Below are positions 31,399 through 42,656 of a DNA stretch of 64,000 nucleotides, piece after piece (position 1 is the first letter of the stretch; every line of letters begins with the position of its first letter). This DNA is from Sphingorhabdus profundilacus. GTDB taxonomy: Bacteria; Pseudomonadota; Alphaproteobacteria; Sphingomonadales; Sphingomonadaceae. A model generated the notes under the pieces. That model ran no database searches. It saw only the letters and a list, made by a program, of their open reading frames with translations, and was not told the origin of the DNA. The stretch covers positions 992,001 to 1,056,000 of the forward strand of contig NZ_SDWJ01000001.1 of the NCBI RefSeq assembly GCF_009769755.1, in the 5' to 3' direction. The position numbers and the translations under genes were made by a program.

Positions 31399-32641
31399 AA
31401 CGCAGCACCTGCACAGGGTCCGTACTTGCCGCTTTCAAGGCCGGATATAATGTTGCAAGAAAGCTGAAAAGCAAGGCCAGACCGCAAATCGCCAGCACTT
31501 CCATAGGATCGGTGCGTGATGGCAACTCGGTCAGGAAGCGGATCGAGGGGTCCCACAAATTCTGGCCGGTCACAAGTTGCACGAAGTTCACCACCGATTG
31601 CCGGAAATACAAGAATATCGCCCCTAAAACCAATCCGAGGACTATGCCTGCTGACCCGATCAACAAGCCCACGGTCATAAATATCCGCAGTAACGATTTG
31701 CGTGATGCCCCCATAGTTCGCAATATCGCAATATCACGGGTCTTGGCGCGAACCAGCATGATGAGCGATGACAATATGTTGAACACCGCAACCAGTACAA
31801 TGATCGAGAGCACCACAAACATTGCTACCCGTTCCACCGCCAGCGCTTCAAATAGCGATGCGTTCATGCTTTTCCAGTCAACAATCAGGCCCTTATTTTC
31901 GATTTTGGGCAATAAGGGTCGCAATATCTGGTTGACCTGATCGGGATCATTTGTCTTGATTTCAATCATACCGACTTCATCACCCAACAGCATCAACACC
32001 TGCGCCCGCTCGATCGGCATGATGACAAACGCCTTGTCATAGTCATAGACGCCGACCTCGAAGATGGCGGCAACTTCATAAGAAATTTCACGCGGAACGG
32101 TCCCGAAGGGCGTAGTTCGGCCCGCCGGATTGATGATCGTTATGCTTTGCCCAACCTGCACACCCAGATTTTGCGCGAGACGCGAACCAATCGCGACCTT
32201 GTCCTCGCCTGCACTCAGTTCCTTTAAATCACCGGCAACAGTTTTGCCGTTCAAAGTTTCGTTGTCACGGATATCGGCAACCGACATACCACGCGCCAAT
32301 ATGGCTTCAACCCGACCTTCATATGTGGTCAATAACGGCTGTTCGATCAGCGCCGTCGCATTAGTGACACCGGGAGTTGCCTTGACATCAGCGAGCACTT
32401 GTCGCCAGTCTTGCAACCTTCCGCCATAACCCTGCACGACGGCATGCCCATTAAGCCCGACGATTTTATCAAACAACTCTGCCCGGAACCCGTTCATGAC
32501 ACTCATAACGATAATCAGCGCGGCGACTCCGAGTGCAACGGCAACCAGGCTGATGCTGGCAACTAGGAAGATAAAGCCCTCACCTTTGTTAGGCAGCAAA
32601 TATCGACGTGCGACCATCCGTTCATAGCGGGACAGGATCAT
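31391..32641 (-). CDS. lolC: Lipoprotein-releasing ABC transporter permease
   Basis: 416-residue LolC/E-family permease with one N-terminal membrane helix, a large periplasmic domain and three C-terminal helices ([19 protein letters not shown] and later). Only one permease gene is present, as in many alphaproteobacteria where a single LolC/E-like protein is used. Translation is coupled to lolD by overlap. Confidence 0.9.
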   Translation of the reverse strand: MILSRYERMVARRYLLPNKGEGFIFLVASISLVAVALGVAALIIVMSVMNGFRAELFDKIVGLNGHAVVQGYGGRLQDWRQVLADVKATPGVTNATALIEQPLLTTYEGRVEAILARGMSVADIRDNETLNGKTVAGDLKELSAGEDKVAIGSRLAQNLGVQVGQSITIINPAGRTTPFGTVPREISYEVAAIFEVGVYDYDKAFVIMPIERAQVLMLLGDEVGMIEIKTNDPDQVNQILRPLLPKIENKGLIVDWKSMNASLFEALAVERVAMFVVLSIIVLVAVFNILSSLIMLVRAKTRDIAILRTMGASRKSLLRIFMTVGLLIGSAGIVLGLVLGAIFLYFRQSVVNFVQLVTGQNLWDPSIRFLTELPSRTDPMEVLAICGLALLFSFLATLYPALKAASTDPVQVLRYE

Positions 32642-32689
32642 CGGCGGCCTTTATTCAACATTTTGGGCATGTTGCGCTCTTAGAAGCGG

Positions 32690-32936
32690 CTAAAGCCGCT
32701 GGCAAGCGTTGTTGCAGGCTTGCAACAGCTTTTGAAAAAGCGTCGGGTAGAATTCACTAAGGTTTGCAAAATTGCGTGTGCAGGATGATGACAGCTTGGA
32801 ATTCGTCGAAGCCCGCGTGGCCGAGGGTTCAGGGGGAAAAGTCAGCCCCGCCGGTGGGGATCGGCAGGGACTGAAAAATGCGCTAGCAAAGCTGCAAATA
32901 AGGCCGTCCGGAACAATCCGGGCGGTCTTGTTTTTT
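32690..32936 (+). ncRNA. Candidate structured RNA between lolC and hsp20
   Basis: A 418-base gap (32642-33060) has no convincing gene. Its first half can fold: CAGCTTT near 32728 pairs with AAAGCTG near 32889, AGCG pairs with CGCT inside that, and GCCGA pairs with TCGGC further in. It ends with a strong intrinsic terminator at 32901-32936, so something is transcribed rightward. It does not resemble the RNase P, SRP or tmRNA cores I know. A short frame from TTG 32772 crosses the same bases and cannot be excluded. Confidence 0.4.
32901..32936 (+). terminator. Rho-independent terminator
   Basis: A 12-pair stem with loop ACAA: AGGCCGTCCGGA (32901-32912) pairs with TCCGGGCGGTCT (32917-32928), followed by TG and six Ts. 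It faces right and ends a transcript that starts before hsp20. Confidence 0.8.
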
Positions 32937-33039
32937 GCACTCTTGAAAATTTCTGCGTCTTCACCATCTTGTTCGCTGGGTGCCCAAAAGGATCCACATA
33001 TGACCGCAGGTGCCACATACGGGCCTGCAAAAAACCAAA

Positions 33040-33060
33040 TTGCTTTAAGGAGAATTTGAC
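33040..33060 (+). promoter_or_regulatory. Possible ROSE-type RNA thermometer before hsp20
   Basis: TTGCT (33040-33044) lies three bases before AAGGAG (33047-33052), the ribosome binding site of hsp20. A UYGCU block facing AGGAG across a tiny loop is the known signature of ROSE elements in small heat-shock genes of alphaproteobacteria. The rest of the leader was not folded. Confidence 0.4.
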
Positions 33061-33543
33061 ATGAACCGTTTTGATTTCACACCTTACCGCCGCAATACCG
33101 TCGGCTTTGACCGGCTGTTCGAACTGCTCGAAAACACGGGCCGCGCCGCTCAAAATGAAAATTACCCCCCTTTCAACATTGAGCGTATTGGCGAGAATGA
33201 TTACCTCGTGACCGTGGCCGTCGCAGGTTTCAAGCCTGAAGAAATCGAGATCACAGCACAGCAGAATTTGCTTATTGTAACGGGCAGCAAGCATTCAGAC
33301 AGCAATGACAACCGCGATTTTCTTCATATGGGGATTGCGAATCGTAATTTTGAACGGCGCTTTCAGTTGGCCGACCATATACATGTGACAAACGCAGACC
33401 TGGCCGACGGCCTTCTGCTCGTTACATTGGTCCGCGAAGTACCTGAGGCGCTGAAACCCCGCCGGATCGAAATTGGCGGCCAAAACGTCCCGACCGTGAT
33501 CGATCATGATGAAGGGAAGAAAAAAGGTACGAAGTCCGCCTGA
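33061..33543 (+). CDS. Small heat-shock protein Hsp20
   Basis: 160-residue alpha-crystallin chaperone that holds unfolded proteins. The core domain runs from about NYPPFNIERIGENDY to PRRIEIGG, with AVAGFKPEEIEI and the edge strand DGLLLVTLVREVPE. The N-terminal FDFTPYRRNTVGFDRLF is typical of the IbpA type. A clear AAGGAG precedes the ATG. A long hairpin follows the gene. Confidence 0.93.
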   Translation: MNRFDFTPYRRNTVGFDRLFELLENTGRAAQNENYPPFNIERIGENDYLVTVAVAGFKPEEIEITAQQNLLIVTGSKHSDSNDNRDFLHMGIANRNFERRFQLADHIHVTNADLADGLLLVTLVREVPEALKPRRIEIGGQNVPTVIDHDEGKKKGTKSA

Positions 33544-33560
33544 TCAAGGCTAGTAAGTTC

Positions 33561-33586
33561 GGGGCGACCGACTCCTCGGTCGCCCC
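33561..33586. terminator. Strong hairpin between hsp20 and pyrG
   Basis: Perfect 11-bp stem GGGGCGACCGA / TCGGTCGCCCC with loop CTCC. The genes on both sides converge here. No immediate T-run follows, but the stem is strong enough for a bidirectional terminator or RNA stabiliser. Confidence 0.6.
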
Positions 33587-33721
33587 TGGCACTCACGTGC
33601 CCTTTTCCATCCAATCAGCCCGGGTCGCAATTGGGCCCATTGGATAAGAAACCAGATTTGACAGGTTGTTACATTACCGCTGCTACAGCTCATATATCAA
33701 TATTGTGTAACTTTTTTATTA

Positions 33722-35356
33722 TCAAACCAAACGGCTTTGTCGCAATGCCGCCTCAACAAAACTCGCAAAAAGCGGGTGGGGTGCGAATGGTTTAGATTTC
33801 AACTCTGGATGGAACTGCACACCAATAAACCAAGGGTGATCAGGACGTTCCACAATTTCAGGCAATTCCCCGTCAGGTGACATTCCGCTGAAAACAAGTC
33901 CGCCTTGCTCAAGGGCAGCTTTATAGCGTGCATTGACCTCATAGCGATGACGATGCCGTTCAGAAATTTCGGTGCTGCCATATATGGTTGCGACATGGCT
34001 ATTGCCCGTCAACTTCGCATCATAGGCGCCCAATCTCATGGTTCCGCCAAGATCTCCGCCTACCTCGCGCTTTTGGAGGCCTTCTTCAGTCATCCACTCG
34101 GTAATAATGCCGACAACAGGCTCGTCTGTCGGGCCAAATTCAGTACTGGACGCATTGGAAATCCCGGCTGTGTTCCGCGCGGCCTCGATACACGCCATTT
34201 GCATTCCGAGGCATATCCCGAAAAATGGCACCTGTCGTTCACGGGCAAATTTAACCGACGCGATCTTACCTTCCGACCCACGCTCACCAAATCCGCCGGG
34301 TACCAGAATAGCGTGCATCGGTTCGAGCGCAGCTGCAATCTCTGCTTCGGATTGGGCAAATAACTCGGCGTCGATCCAATTGATGTTGACCTTAACCCGG
34401 TTGGCCAATCCACCATGGGTAAGCGCTTCGTTCAACGATTTGTAGGCGTCGGCCAGTCCAACATATTTGCCAACTACCCCAATGGTTACCTCGCCTTCAG
34501 GATTTGATTGCCGGTCAATGATATCTTCCCATCGTGAAAGATCCGGCTTACCGGAGGCATCTAGTCCAAAGGCGCGCAAAACCTCAATATCAAGGCCTTC
34601 CGCGTGATATTGCAACGGAACCGCATAGATACTCTTGGCATCAAGGGCCGGAATGACTGCTTCTTTGCGGACGTTGCAAAAAGCTGCGATTTTTGCACGT
34701 TCGTTTTCAGGAAGAGGATGTTCGCAACGACATAGTAAAACGTCGGGCTGAATTCCAAGAGATGTCAATTCGCGGACACTATGTTGCGTCGGCTTAGTCT
34801 TTAGCTCGCCAGCCGCCGCAATATAGGGCACCAATGTTACATGAACCGACAAGGTCCTTTCGCGACCCAGTTCATTGCGTAATTGCCGGATAGCCTCAAT
34901 GAACGGCAATGATTCAATGTCACCGACAGTCCCGCCAATTTCGCATAGCACAAAATCCAGATCGTCGGTTTCTGCCTTGGCAAATTCCTTAATGGCGTCT
35001 GTGACATGCGGAATAACCTGTACCGTTGCCCCCAGATAATCACCACGCCGTTCTTTCTGGATTATAGTCTGGTAAATCCGGCCTGAGGTAACATTGTCCG
35101 ACTGCCGCGCAGACACGCCGGTAAATCTTTCATAATGCCCTAAATCGAGGTCAGTTTCAGCGCCGTCATCCGTAACATAGACTTCACCATGCTGATAAGG
35201 CGACATCGTTCCCGGATCGACATTGAGATAGGGATCGAATTTACGGATCCGTACACGATATCCACGCGCTTGCAAAAGGGCAGCCAAAGACGCCGCCATA
35301 AGACCTTTACCAAGCGAGGAAACCACGCCACCGGTGATGAAAATAAACCGTGCCAT
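33722..35356 (-). CDS. pyrG: CTP synthase
   Basis: Converts UTP to CTP with glutamine as nitrogen donor. ATG 35356 gives 544 residues starting [18 protein letters not shown], the usual start of the synthetase domain. The glutaminase domain has [12 protein letters not shown] with the nucleophilic cysteine. The longer upstream frame has no family similarity. Confidence 0.95.
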   Translation of the reverse strand: MARFIFITGGVVSSLGKGLMAASLAALLQARGYRVRIRKFDPYLNVDPGTMSPYQHGEVYVTDDGAETDLDLGHYERFTGVSARQSDNVTSGRIYQTIIQKERRGDYLGATVQVIPHVTDAIKEFAKAETDDLDFVLCEIGGTVGDIESLPFIEAIRQLRNELGRERTLSVHVTLVPYIAAAGELKTKPTQHSVRELTSLGIQPDVLLCRCEHPLPENERAKIAAFCNVRKEAVIPALDAKSIYAVPLQYHAEGLDIEVLRAFGLDASGKPDLSRWEDIIDRQSNPEGEVTIGVVGKYVGLADAYKSLNEALTHGGLANRVKVNINWIDAELFAQSEAEIAAALEPMHAILVPGGFGERGSEGKIASVKFARERQVPFFGICLGMQMACIEAARNTAGISNASSTEFGPTDEPVVGIITEWMTEEGLQKREVGGDLGGTMRLGAYDAKLTGNSHVATIYGSTEISERHRHRYEVNARYKAALEQGGLVFSGMSPDGELPEIVERPDHPWFIGVQFHPELKSKPFAPHPLFASFVEAALRQSRLV

Positions 35357-35558
35357 GGGAGAAAAGGCATAAAGCCCCTTTGAGACAAAAGACAAGCGGG
35401 CGAATCTGTTTTATGCAAATAAATATGTGCAAAAATAGTTTTTTATGACTGCTCAAACATCTCCGCCGCACGACGGGCGGTGTGATGATGGGCTTATCAG
35501 AACGGCCATACTTCTAAAAACCCACGCCTTACCCATTTCCCAACTGTTTCCGGCCAGC

Positions 35559-35927
35559 TTATTTATCCAGTGGAACTTGTGGAGCCGGCGCTGTTGTGTC
35601 GCCCTTTGCCGGTGTCTGTTCGGCAGGCTCTGCCGGTGCAGGTTGCGTTGCCGGAACTTCAGTTCGTTGGAGCGATGTGTCGATTTTGCTGGTTCCGCCC
35701 TCGCGCGCGGCAACGAAAGCAAGGGAAATTGACAATAAAATAAACATCGTTGCCAAAATTGTCGTAAGCCGGGTCATAAAATCTGCGGCACCGCGTGCGG
35801 ACATCAAACCGGACGGGCTTCCACCCATGCCTAGTCCGCCACCCTCTGACCGTTGCATCAAGACAACGCCGACCAATGATGCTGAAACAATGGCCTGCAC
35901 AACGATAAGAAAATGAAAAAGACCCAT
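35559..35927 (-). CDS. secG: Preprotein translocase subunit SecG
   Basis: 122-residue membrane subunit of SecYEG. Two hydrophobic helices flank the conserved QRSEGGGLGMGGSPSGLMSARGAADFMTR region (given here only as a landmark, starting near residue 25). A proline- and alanine-rich tail ends the protein. It lies downstream of tpiA, a common pairing in alphaproteobacteria. Confidence 0.88.
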   Translation of the reverse strand: MGLFHFLIVVQAIVSASLVGVVLMQRSEGGGLGMGGSPSGLMSARGAADFMTRLTTILATMFILLSISLAFVAAREGGTSKIDTSLQRTEVPATQPAPAEPAEQTPAKGDTTAPAPQVPLDK

Positions 35928-36004
35928 ATGAAATTCCGAAATTTAAGAGCGATTTTACGCCAGTGAAGCCGCCCACATAGCGATGCTGCCTTCAATCTTC
36001 AATG

Positions 36005-36751
36005 CTATTCGCAGGATTTGGCAGCGGCGGCGATTATAGGTTCAAATTTGGAAGCGCCAAGGCTGGCACCACCGATTAGTCCTCCGTCAACATTTGGTAT
36101 CGCTAATAGCATGGCAGCATTTTCCCCATTCATTGAACCACCATATAAAATATGGATCGCTGCTCCTGTCGGCCCAAAACGCGCCATTAATTGTGACCGG
36201 ATTGCCCCATGCATTTCTGAAACATCGGTTTCATCGGGTATCCGGCCTGTGCCGATGGCCCAAACAGGTTCATAGGCAATACTTAACCAGTCTCCGGACA
36301 TATCATCAGGCAGCGATTGCGCCAATTGGCCCAGAACAATGTCCAAAGCACGACCTGCGTCCCGTTCATCCAATGTTTCTCCAACGCAAACGATGACCTT
36401 CAACCCTGCCTTATGTGCAGCGATAGCTTTGGCGCGAATGTCGGCATCCGATTCATGCTGGGCGGATCGGCGCTCGCTATGGCCGACAAGCGTTAGCTTT
36501 GCCCCGGCATCCACCAACATTTCGCCAGAAATACATCCGGTATGCGCGCCTGAAACATGTCCATGACAGTCCTGCCCGCCAATAGGATAGTCCAATATCT
36601 GAGCTGTTACCCGGCTGATAAGCGAGGCAGGCAGGCAAAGTGCGCTGTCCACGGTTGGATAATGGGCCGCCATGTCGGCAATGGCTGCAATCTCTGGCAA
36701 GTCTCGGGATGTCCCGTTCATCTTCCAATTGCCGACGATATATTTACGCAT
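36005..36751 (-). CDS. tpiA: Triose-phosphate isomerase
   Basis: Glycolytic isomerase. ATG 36751 follows GGGGGAAG and gives 248 residues. Catalytic residues are visible: Lys10 in GNWKMNG, the histidine in VGHSERR and the glutamate in AYEPVWAIGTG. Divergent from ppiD. Confidence 0.95.
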   Translation of the reverse strand: MRKYIVGNWKMNGTSRDLPEIAAIADMAAHYPTVDSALCLPASLISRVTAQILDYPIGGQDCHGHVSGAHTGCISGEMLVDAGAKLTLVGHSERRSAQHESDADIRAKAIAAHKAGLKVIVCVGETLDERDAGRALDIVLGQLAQSLPDDMSGDWLSIAYEPVWAIGTGRIPDETDVSEMHGAIRSQLMARFGPTGAAIHILYGGSMNGENAAMLLAIPNVDGGLIGGASLGASKFEPIIAAAAKSCE

Positions 36752-36895
36752 CAACACTTCCCCCGGTCGTTGAAACTCGAATCTGTGAGGTGCTATGCCC
36801 GTGTTTCAACCTTTGTCGCAAGTCTATCCCTTGATTGCGAATGCCTTGCCGCCTAAAGCGGCTCCCAATTGTCCCTTATCGAGAAAACGTCGTTC

Positions 36896-38836
36896 ATGAT
36901 CAGTTTCATTCGCTCACTTATAAATTCAAAATTCGGTGCAATTATAGCACTCATATTTGTCGGGATGATTGCGATTGCCTTTGCACTGGGTGACGTCAGT
37001 GGCAACGGAAATTTCGGCGGATTGAGCGGCGGGAACGTCGCTCGGGTCGGTGACCGGAATATTACGCTTGGCGAACTGAACGATGCTCTGGAAAATCGGC
37101 TAAAGGCAGAACGTCAGAACAACCCCACTTTAGACATGGTAAGGTTCGTTGAGAGTGGGGGGCTTGATTCGACGCTTGAACAGCTCATCAACCGATATGC
37201 ATTGGCAGAATTTGGCAGTGAATATGGTGTGGCGGTTAGTGAACGTCTTGTTGGTTCGGAAATTCGTAAAATTCCCGGCGCAATGGGCCTTGATGGCAAA
37301 TTCAGCGCTGAAGCTTTTCGGGCCTTTGCCCAGCAAATAGGCATCAGCGAGCAAGCCATTCGTGAGGATATTGCACAAAATCTATTTGCCCAGCAATTGC
37401 TTCCGACCGCTGCCAGCGGTCCGATGGCCCCTGACAGCATGGTCTTGCCCTATTCTTCGCTGGTTTTGGAACAACGATCGGGACAAGTTGCTTCTCTGCC
37501 ATCATTGGCATTTTTTCCGGCGGCCCCGCCCAGCGAGGTCGTTTTGGAGAAATATTACAAGGACAATGCCGCCAAGTTCACAATTCCCGAAAAACGCGCG
37601 ATTAGCTACGCGATTTTTGACAAAACGATCATTGCCGCCCGAGCAAAGCCGACCCCGTCAGACATTGCCGCCTATTACAAAGCCAATGCCCAGAAATTTG
37701 CAGCATCACAATCTCGCAATATCAGTCAGGTCATAGTCCCGACCGAAGCCGCAGCCAAATCTGTTGTCGCTCAGGTGAACAGTGGCAAATCGCTGTCAGA
37801 AGTGGCGAATGGATTAGGGCTTTCCGTGACCAGTATGAACAATGTCGTTAAAACCAATCTTTCCGGCAGCGCCTCGGCTGCGGTGGCCGAAGCTGTGTTT
37901 GCGGCCGCGCCCGGGACTTTGGCGAAACCTGCACGTGGCAAGCTGGGCTGGGCGGTTGTTCGCGTGGATAAAATCAATCAAGTTGCTGCCAAGTCGCTCG
38001 ACGCGGCTCGCGCCGAGATCGAGGCTGAACTCACCAAGACGCGCAGCGAAGAAATGCTAACCGAAATGACATCCGAAATCGAAGATGCTTTCGCCGGTGG
38101 TTCGACCATAACCGATATGGCCAAACAAAATGGATTGAAGATCGAAACTTCACCCAAATTGCTGGCTAATGGCAGGAATATTGCCAACCCTGCGTATAAA
38201 CCGATACCGGAAATGCAGGTTATTCTACCCGCCGCTTTCCAACTCGAAACCAATGGCGAAGCGCAGTTGATTGAAATTATTCCTGGCGAGCGATTTGCGA
38301 TGATCGCAGTAGCCGATTTCGAAGAAGCAGCTCCTCCACCGCTTGCGTCGGTTCGCGCTATCATTCAGCAGCAATGGGCGCTTGCCGAAGGTGCGAAGGG
38401 TGCCCGCGCTGCGGCTGAACGCATCCGCAAAGCAGTGGATGGCGGCCAGACTTTACCCGCCGCTTTGGCGGCTGCTAATGTAAAAGGCGCACAAGTCGAG
38501 GCGATAAACGGCACCCGGGCTGACCTGACCCGTCAAGGTCGCCCAATCCCACCCCCATTGGCAATGATGTTCGCGATGAAAAAAGGCACAGCCAAAACGC
38601 TGCAAGGCGGTGAAGACCGCGGATGGTATGTTGTTTCCTTGACGGATATCAAAAAAGGCGATGCCAGCGGGAATGCAGAAATGCTCCGTGCCCGAAAGCT
38701 CGAATTATCAGGATTATTGCAAACCGAATATGGGGAGCAACTCGTCGCAGCCGCGGCAAAAGCTGTTGGAATTGAGAAAAATGACGACGGCATCGCAGAA
38801 TTGCGCGCGCGCCTTACAAAGCGTGACGTCAACTAA
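36896..38836 (+). CDS. ppiD: PpiD-like periplasmic folding factor
   Basis: SurA/PpiD-family protein anchored in the inner membrane. From ATG 36896 it has 646 residues with one membrane helix (SKFGAIIALIFVGMIAIAFA), a SurA N-terminal chaperone domain and a central parvulin-like domain (SRNISQVIVPTEAAA...GWAVVRVDKI). The 3' end overlaps trpE by 56 bases, so it may share the trp transcript. Confidence 0.88.
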   Translation: MISFIRSLINSKFGAIIALIFVGMIAIAFALGDVSGNGNFGGLSGGNVARVGDRNITLGELNDALENRLKAERQNNPTLDMVRFVESGGLDSTLEQLINRYALAEFGSEYGVAVSERLVGSEIRKIPGAMGLDGKFSAEAFRAFAQQIGISEQAIREDIAQNLFAQQLLPTAASGPMAPDSMVLPYSSLVLEQRSGQVASLPSLAFFPAAPPSEVVLEKYYKDNAAKFTIPEKRAISYAIFDKTIIAARAKPTPSDIAAYYKANAQKFAASQSRNISQVIVPTEAAAKSVVAQVNSGKSLSEVANGLGLSVTSMNNVVKTNLSGSASAAVAEAVFAAAPGTLAKPARGKLGWAVVRVDKINQVAAKSLDAARAEIEAELTKTRSEEMLTEMTSEIEDAFAGGSTITDMAKQNGLKIETSPKLLANGRNIANPAYKPIPEMQVILPAAFQLETNGEAQLIEIIPGERFAMIAVADFEEAAPPPLASVRAIIQQQWALAEGAKGARAAAERIRKAVDGGQTLPAALAAANVKGAQVEAINGTRADLTRQGRPIPPPLAMMFAMKKGTAKTLQGGEDRGWYVVSLTDIKKGDASGNAEMLRARKLELSGLLQTEYGEQLVAAAAKAVGIEKNDDGIAELRARLTKRDVN

Positions 38837-40298
38837 TCCGGCCCTGATCTGGCGTAAACGCATCGCCGATACCGAAACGCCGGTATCGGCTGCGTTAAAA
38901 CTATTTGTTCCTGAACGTGGCGATTTCATTCTGGAATCGGTCGAGGGCGGTGAAACACGTGGACGACACAGCCTTATCGGTATCGCCCCCGACCTTGTTT
39001 TTCGGGCACAGGGCAATAAAGCGGAGGTCAACCGGCAATGGCTGACCGACAGGGATTCATTTGAAACCGAGCCATTACCCGCATTAGATGCCTTGCGCGC
39101 TTTGGCTACACAATGCCGGATGGATGTCCCCACGGAATTGCCATCCGCTTTGGCCTGTCTGGTCGGGTATTTCGGATATGAAACCATTGGACTGGTCGAA
39201 AAGCTTCCGCGTGCACCGCAGTCGGAGCTTGAGCTGCCCGATATGCTGTTTGTTCGCCCGACCGTCCTAGTGGTTTTTGACCGGTTGAAAGATGAAATGT
39301 ACCTGGTGTCGCCGATCTGGACCGACGCGCAAGATGGACGGGCGATTGCTTTGGCGCATGAACGTCTGGACGAGGCGGAACGGATGCTGGATGCAGGGCA
39401 TGACACAAAACATATCCCGATGGCCGTCAAAGATATCGCGTCCATCCAGCTTAATCCTGTCCTGCCCGATGGCCGCTATGCCGAAATGGTCGCACGGGCG
39501 AAAAACTATATCGAGGCGGGCGACATTTTTCAGGTAGTGCTTGCCCAGCGCTTTACCGCGCCGTTCACTTTGCCCCCTGTTGATCTTTACAGGGCATTGC
39601 GCCGCATCAATCCTTCACCCTTTTTATATTTCATTGACCTTCCCGGCTTTGCGCTGATCGGGTCAAGTCCGGAAATACTGGTCCGTGCACGCGGTGGTGA
39701 GGTTACCATACGCCCAATTGCAGGCACGCGCCCCCGCGGCAAAAACAGTATTGAAGATGCAGAAAACCGCACGTCTTTGCTCGCCGACCCCAAGGAGCGG
39801 GCTGAACATTTGATGCTATTGGACCTTGGTCGCAATGATGTTGGGCGCGTAACCAAAGGCGGCAGTGTCACCGTAACTGACAGCTATATGGTCGAATTTT
39901 ATAGCCATGTGATGCACATTGTGTCCAACGTCGTTGGTGAACTGGCAGAAGGCAAAGACGCCATTGATGCCCTGTTTGCTGGTTTTCCCGCGGGCACCGT
40001 CAGCGGAGCCCCCAAAGTCAGAGCGTGCGAGATTATCGCCGAGCTCGAACCGGAAACCCGCGGCGCTTATGCAGGCGGCGTCGGCTATTTCAGCCCCAAT
40101 GGCGATATGGACAGCTGTATTGTGCTGCGTACTGCGGTGGTTAAAAATGGCGTGATGCATGTGCAGGCAGGGGCCGGAATTGTTGCGGACAGCGACCCCG
40201 AATATGAACAGCGCGAATGTGAAGCCAAAGCGGGCGCCCTGATCGCCGCCGCACGCGAGGCAATCAAAGTCGCCAGCGAGGCGGGTTTTGGACAATGA
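38781..40298 (+). CDS. trpE: Anthranilate synthase component I
   Basis: Makes anthranilate from chorismate with TrpG. From ATG 38781 the protein has 505 residues. Chorismate-binding signatures: [40 protein letters not shown] and [14 protein letters not shown]. No separate leader peptide or attenuator is visible because the start lies inside ppiD. Confidence 0.95.
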   Translation: MTTASQNCARALQSVTSTNPALIWRKRIADTETPVSAALKLFVPERGDFILESVEGGETRGRHSLIGIAPDLVFRAQGNKAEVNRQWLTDRDSFETEPLPALDALRALATQCRMDVPTELPSALACLVGYFGYETIGLVEKLPRAPQSELELPDMLFVRPTVLVVFDRLKDEMYLVSPIWTDAQDGRAIALAHERLDEAERMLDAGHDTKHIPMAVKDIASIQLNPVLPDGRYAEMVARAKNYIEAGDIFQVVLAQRFTAPFTLPPVDLYRALRRINPSPFLYFIDLPGFALIGSSPEILVRARGGEVTIRPIAGTRPRGKNSIEDAENRTSLLADPKERAEHLMLLDLGRNDVGRVTKGGSVTVTDSYMVEFYSHVMHIVSNVVGELAEGKDAIDALFAGFPAGTVSGAPKVRACEIIAELEPETRGAYAGGVGYFSPNGDMDSCIVLRTAVVKNGVMHVQAGAGIVADSDPEYEQRECEAKAGALIAAAREAIKVASEAGFGQ

Positions 40299-40879
40299 TA
40301 TTGGTGATCGACAATTATGACAGCTTCACCTGGAACCTCGTCCATTATTTGATGGAACTCGGCGCAGAGGTCGAGGTTGTTCGGAATGATGATATGTCGG
40401 CGGGACAAGCATTGTCTTCTGGCGCACAGGCCTTTCTGATTTCACCGGGGCCTAAGACCCCCGACGAAGCGGGCGTCAGTCTTGACCTCGTTGCAGCTTG
40501 TGCGGATGCCGGCAAGCCCCTGTTGGGCGTCTGTTTGGGGCATCAGACAATTGGCCAGCATTTTGGCGGAACCGTGGCCCGCGGGGGTTTGATGCATGGC
40601 AAAACCTCACCTGTAACGCATGATGGTAGCGGATTATTTGCCGGTTTGCCTTCGCCATTTACCGCCACGCGATATCATAGTCTGATCGTAGAAAATATTC
40701 CAGACAGCCTCATTGTAAACGCAACGTCAAATGATGGACATGTGATGGGTTTTCGTCACGTGACATTGCCCATCCATAGCGTCCAGTTCCACCCCGAAAG
40801 CATCGCCACACAACATGGCCATGCAATGCTTGCAAACTTTATGCGGATATCGGGAATGTCGGTGAAAGAACGGGGATGA
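40295..40879 (+). CDS. trpG: Anthranilate synthase component II (glutamine amidotransferase)
   Basis: Supplies ammonia to TrpE. 194 residues with the nucleophile in GVCLGHQ (Cys80) and the histidine/glutamate pair in VQFHPES. It overlaps trpE by four bases and trpD by four, so the operon is translationally coupled. Confidence 0.95.
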   Translation: MILVIDNYDSFTWNLVHYLMELGAEVEVVRNDDMSAGQALSSGAQAFLISPGPKTPDEAGVSLDLVAACADAGKPLLGVCLGHQTIGQHFGGTVARGGLMHGKTSPVTHDGSGLFAGLPSPFTATRYHSLIVENIPDSLIVNATSNDGHVMGFRHVTLPIHSVQFHPESIATQHGHAMLANFMRISGMSVKERG

Positions 40880-41853
40880 CTATCCTTCCCGACGCATCTG
40901 CCCCGCTCACGGCCGATGTGGCTGCGGAGGCTTTTGGCCTTATCCTTGATGGTAAGGCCGCTGCCTGCGACATTCAACAATTTCTGACCATCCTGTCTAA
41001 TCGCGAAGAAACAAGCATAGAAATTGCTGCTGCTGTGCGTGAAATGCGGAAACGGATGATCGCTATCGAAGCGCCTGCTGGCACAATTGATGTGTGCGGC
41101 ACCGGAGGCGATGGTAGCCACAGCCTGAACATCTCGACCGCCGTCGCCATTGTCGTTGCGGCATGCGATGTTCCAGTGGCCAAGCATGGCAACCGCGCGG
41201 CATCGTCCAAATCCGGCGCTGCCGACACGCTGGAGGCACTCGGGCTCAATCTTGACCGTGCCAGCGACACGGCGCAGGCCACCCTCGCCGACCTTGGCAT
41301 CTGTTTCCTATTCGCGCAAAAACATCATCCCGCTCTTGGGGCGCTTGCACCCATTCGCAAGGCTATCGGCAAACGGACGATATTCAATCTGACCGGCCCG
41401 GCTGCGAACCCGGCCATGGTCAAACGCCAACTGATTGGAGTTGCGCGGCCTGATTTTCTTAGCGTCTACGCTGGTGCCCTGGACCTGCTGGGATATGACG
41501 ATGCCATGTTGGTCGCAGGTGACGAGCCATTGGACGAACTGTCTATTTCAGGCACCAGCAGCATTGTGCGGCTAGGTCAGACCATGGTTCGGATAACTCC
41601 TGAAACCGCTGGATTGCCCCGCCATCCCGTCGAAGACCTGAAGGGCGGTGATGCCGCCTATAACGCAGCCGCACTCACCCGCCTGCTTGACGGAGGGACT
41701 GGTGCCTATCGAGACGCCGTCCTCCTGAATGCAGCTGCTGCTCTTATGGTAGCAGGTGTTGTGAACGACTGGCACAGCGGCATCGAAGAAGCTGCCGAAG
41801 CGATTGATAAAGGGTTAGCAAAAACGTTGCTAAGGTGCTGGATGGAATATTGA
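40876..41853 (+). CDS. trpD: Anthranilate phosphoribosyltransferase
   Basis: Transfers phosphoribose to anthranilate. 325 residues; the PRPP loop [15 protein letters not shown] is at 74-88 and [15 protein letters not shown] at 103-117. It overlaps trpC by one base (TGATG). Confidence 0.95.
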   Translation: MTILPDASAPLTADVAAEAFGLILDGKAAACDIQQFLTILSNREETSIEIAAAVREMRKRMIAIEAPAGTIDVCGTGGDGSHSLNISTAVAIVVAACDVPVAKHGNRAASSKSGAADTLEALGLNLDRASDTAQATLADLGICFLFAQKHHPALGALAPIRKAIGKRTIFNLTGPAANPAMVKRQLIGVARPDFLSVYAGALDLLGYDDAMLVAGDEPLDELSISGTSSIVRLGQTMVRITPETAGLPRHPVEDLKGGDAAYNAAALTRLLDGGTGAYRDAVLLNAAAALMVAGVVNDWHSGIEEAAEAIDKGLAKTLLRCWMEY

Positions 41854-42638
41854 TGACTGACAGACTCGCCGAAATCTGCGCCACGAAGCGTATCGAAGTT
41901 GCCGCGCGCAAAGTGCAAGGCTTGTCCTGTTGGCCAGAGCCTTCACCCGTGCGCGGGTTTGAATCAGCCCTACGAAACAAAGCAGACACCGGATTTGCCC
42001 TCATTGCCGAAATCAAGAAAGCGAGTCCGTCCAAGGGTCTGATACGTGCCGATTTCGATCCACCTGCCCATGCCCAAGCGTATCAAGCAGGTGGTGCAGC
42101 CTGTTTATCGATATTGACAGATGCGCCTTATTTTCAAGGGCATGAAGATTATCTGGTTTCGGCCCGCGCCGCATGCGACCTGCCGGTAATCCGCAAAGAC
42201 TTCATGATCGACCCGTGGCAATGCGCTGAATCCCGCGTAATGGGTGCGGATGCCATTCTGATTATTGTTGCCGCGCTTGACGATATGGCCATGTCTGAAA
42301 TTGAAGACGCAGCTCTTGCGCTTGGACTGGATGTTCTGGTCGAAGTGCATGACGAAAAGGAATTGGAGCGCGCTTTATCGCACCTGAAATCACGACTGAT
42401 CGGCGTCAACAACAGAAATTTGAAAAGCTTCGATGTCGACCTGGCGACTACTGAACGGTTGGCCGCCATGGTGCCAAGCGACAAACTGCTTGTTTGCGAA
42501 AGCGGGATCGCCTCACATGCCGATTGCGTGAGAATGGCGGACAGCGGTGTACACACGTTCCTTGTCGGTGAAAGCCTGATGCGGCAGGAAAATATCGAGA
42601 ACGCGACGCGCAGCCTTTTAACGGGGCAAATTGGTTAA
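41853..42638 (+). CDS. trpC: Indole-3-glycerol phosphate synthase
   Basis: TIM-barrel enzyme of tryptophan synthesis, 261 residues from ATG 41853. Visible motifs: [19 protein letters not shown] and [13 protein letters not shown]. It is the last trp gene in the window; 18 bases after its stop begins the two-arm repeat element. Confidence 0.95.
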   Translation: MTDRLAEICATKRIEVAARKVQGLSCWPEPSPVRGFESALRNKADTGFALIAEIKKASPSKGLIRADFDPPAHAQAYQAGGAACLSILTDAPYFQGHEDYLVSARAACDLPVIRKDFMIDPWQCAESRVMGADAILIIVAALDDMAMSEIEDAALALGLDVLVEVHDEKELERALSHLKSRLIGVNNRNLKSFDVDLATTERLAAMVPSDKLLVCESGIASHADCVRMADSGVHTFLVGESLMRQENIENATRSLLTGQIG

Positions 42639-42656
42639 AAAACCCGCCCCGCCGAA

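Noticed and set aside
32772-33059. 95-codon frame from TTG in the lolC-hsp20 gap
   Set aside because: Passes through the intrinsic terminator, has no clear ribosome binding site and no known domain; kept only as an alternative to the candidate RNA.
38714-39445. 243-codon open frame on the minus strand
   Set aside because: Antisense to trpE and the ppiD end; low-complexity shadow sequence.
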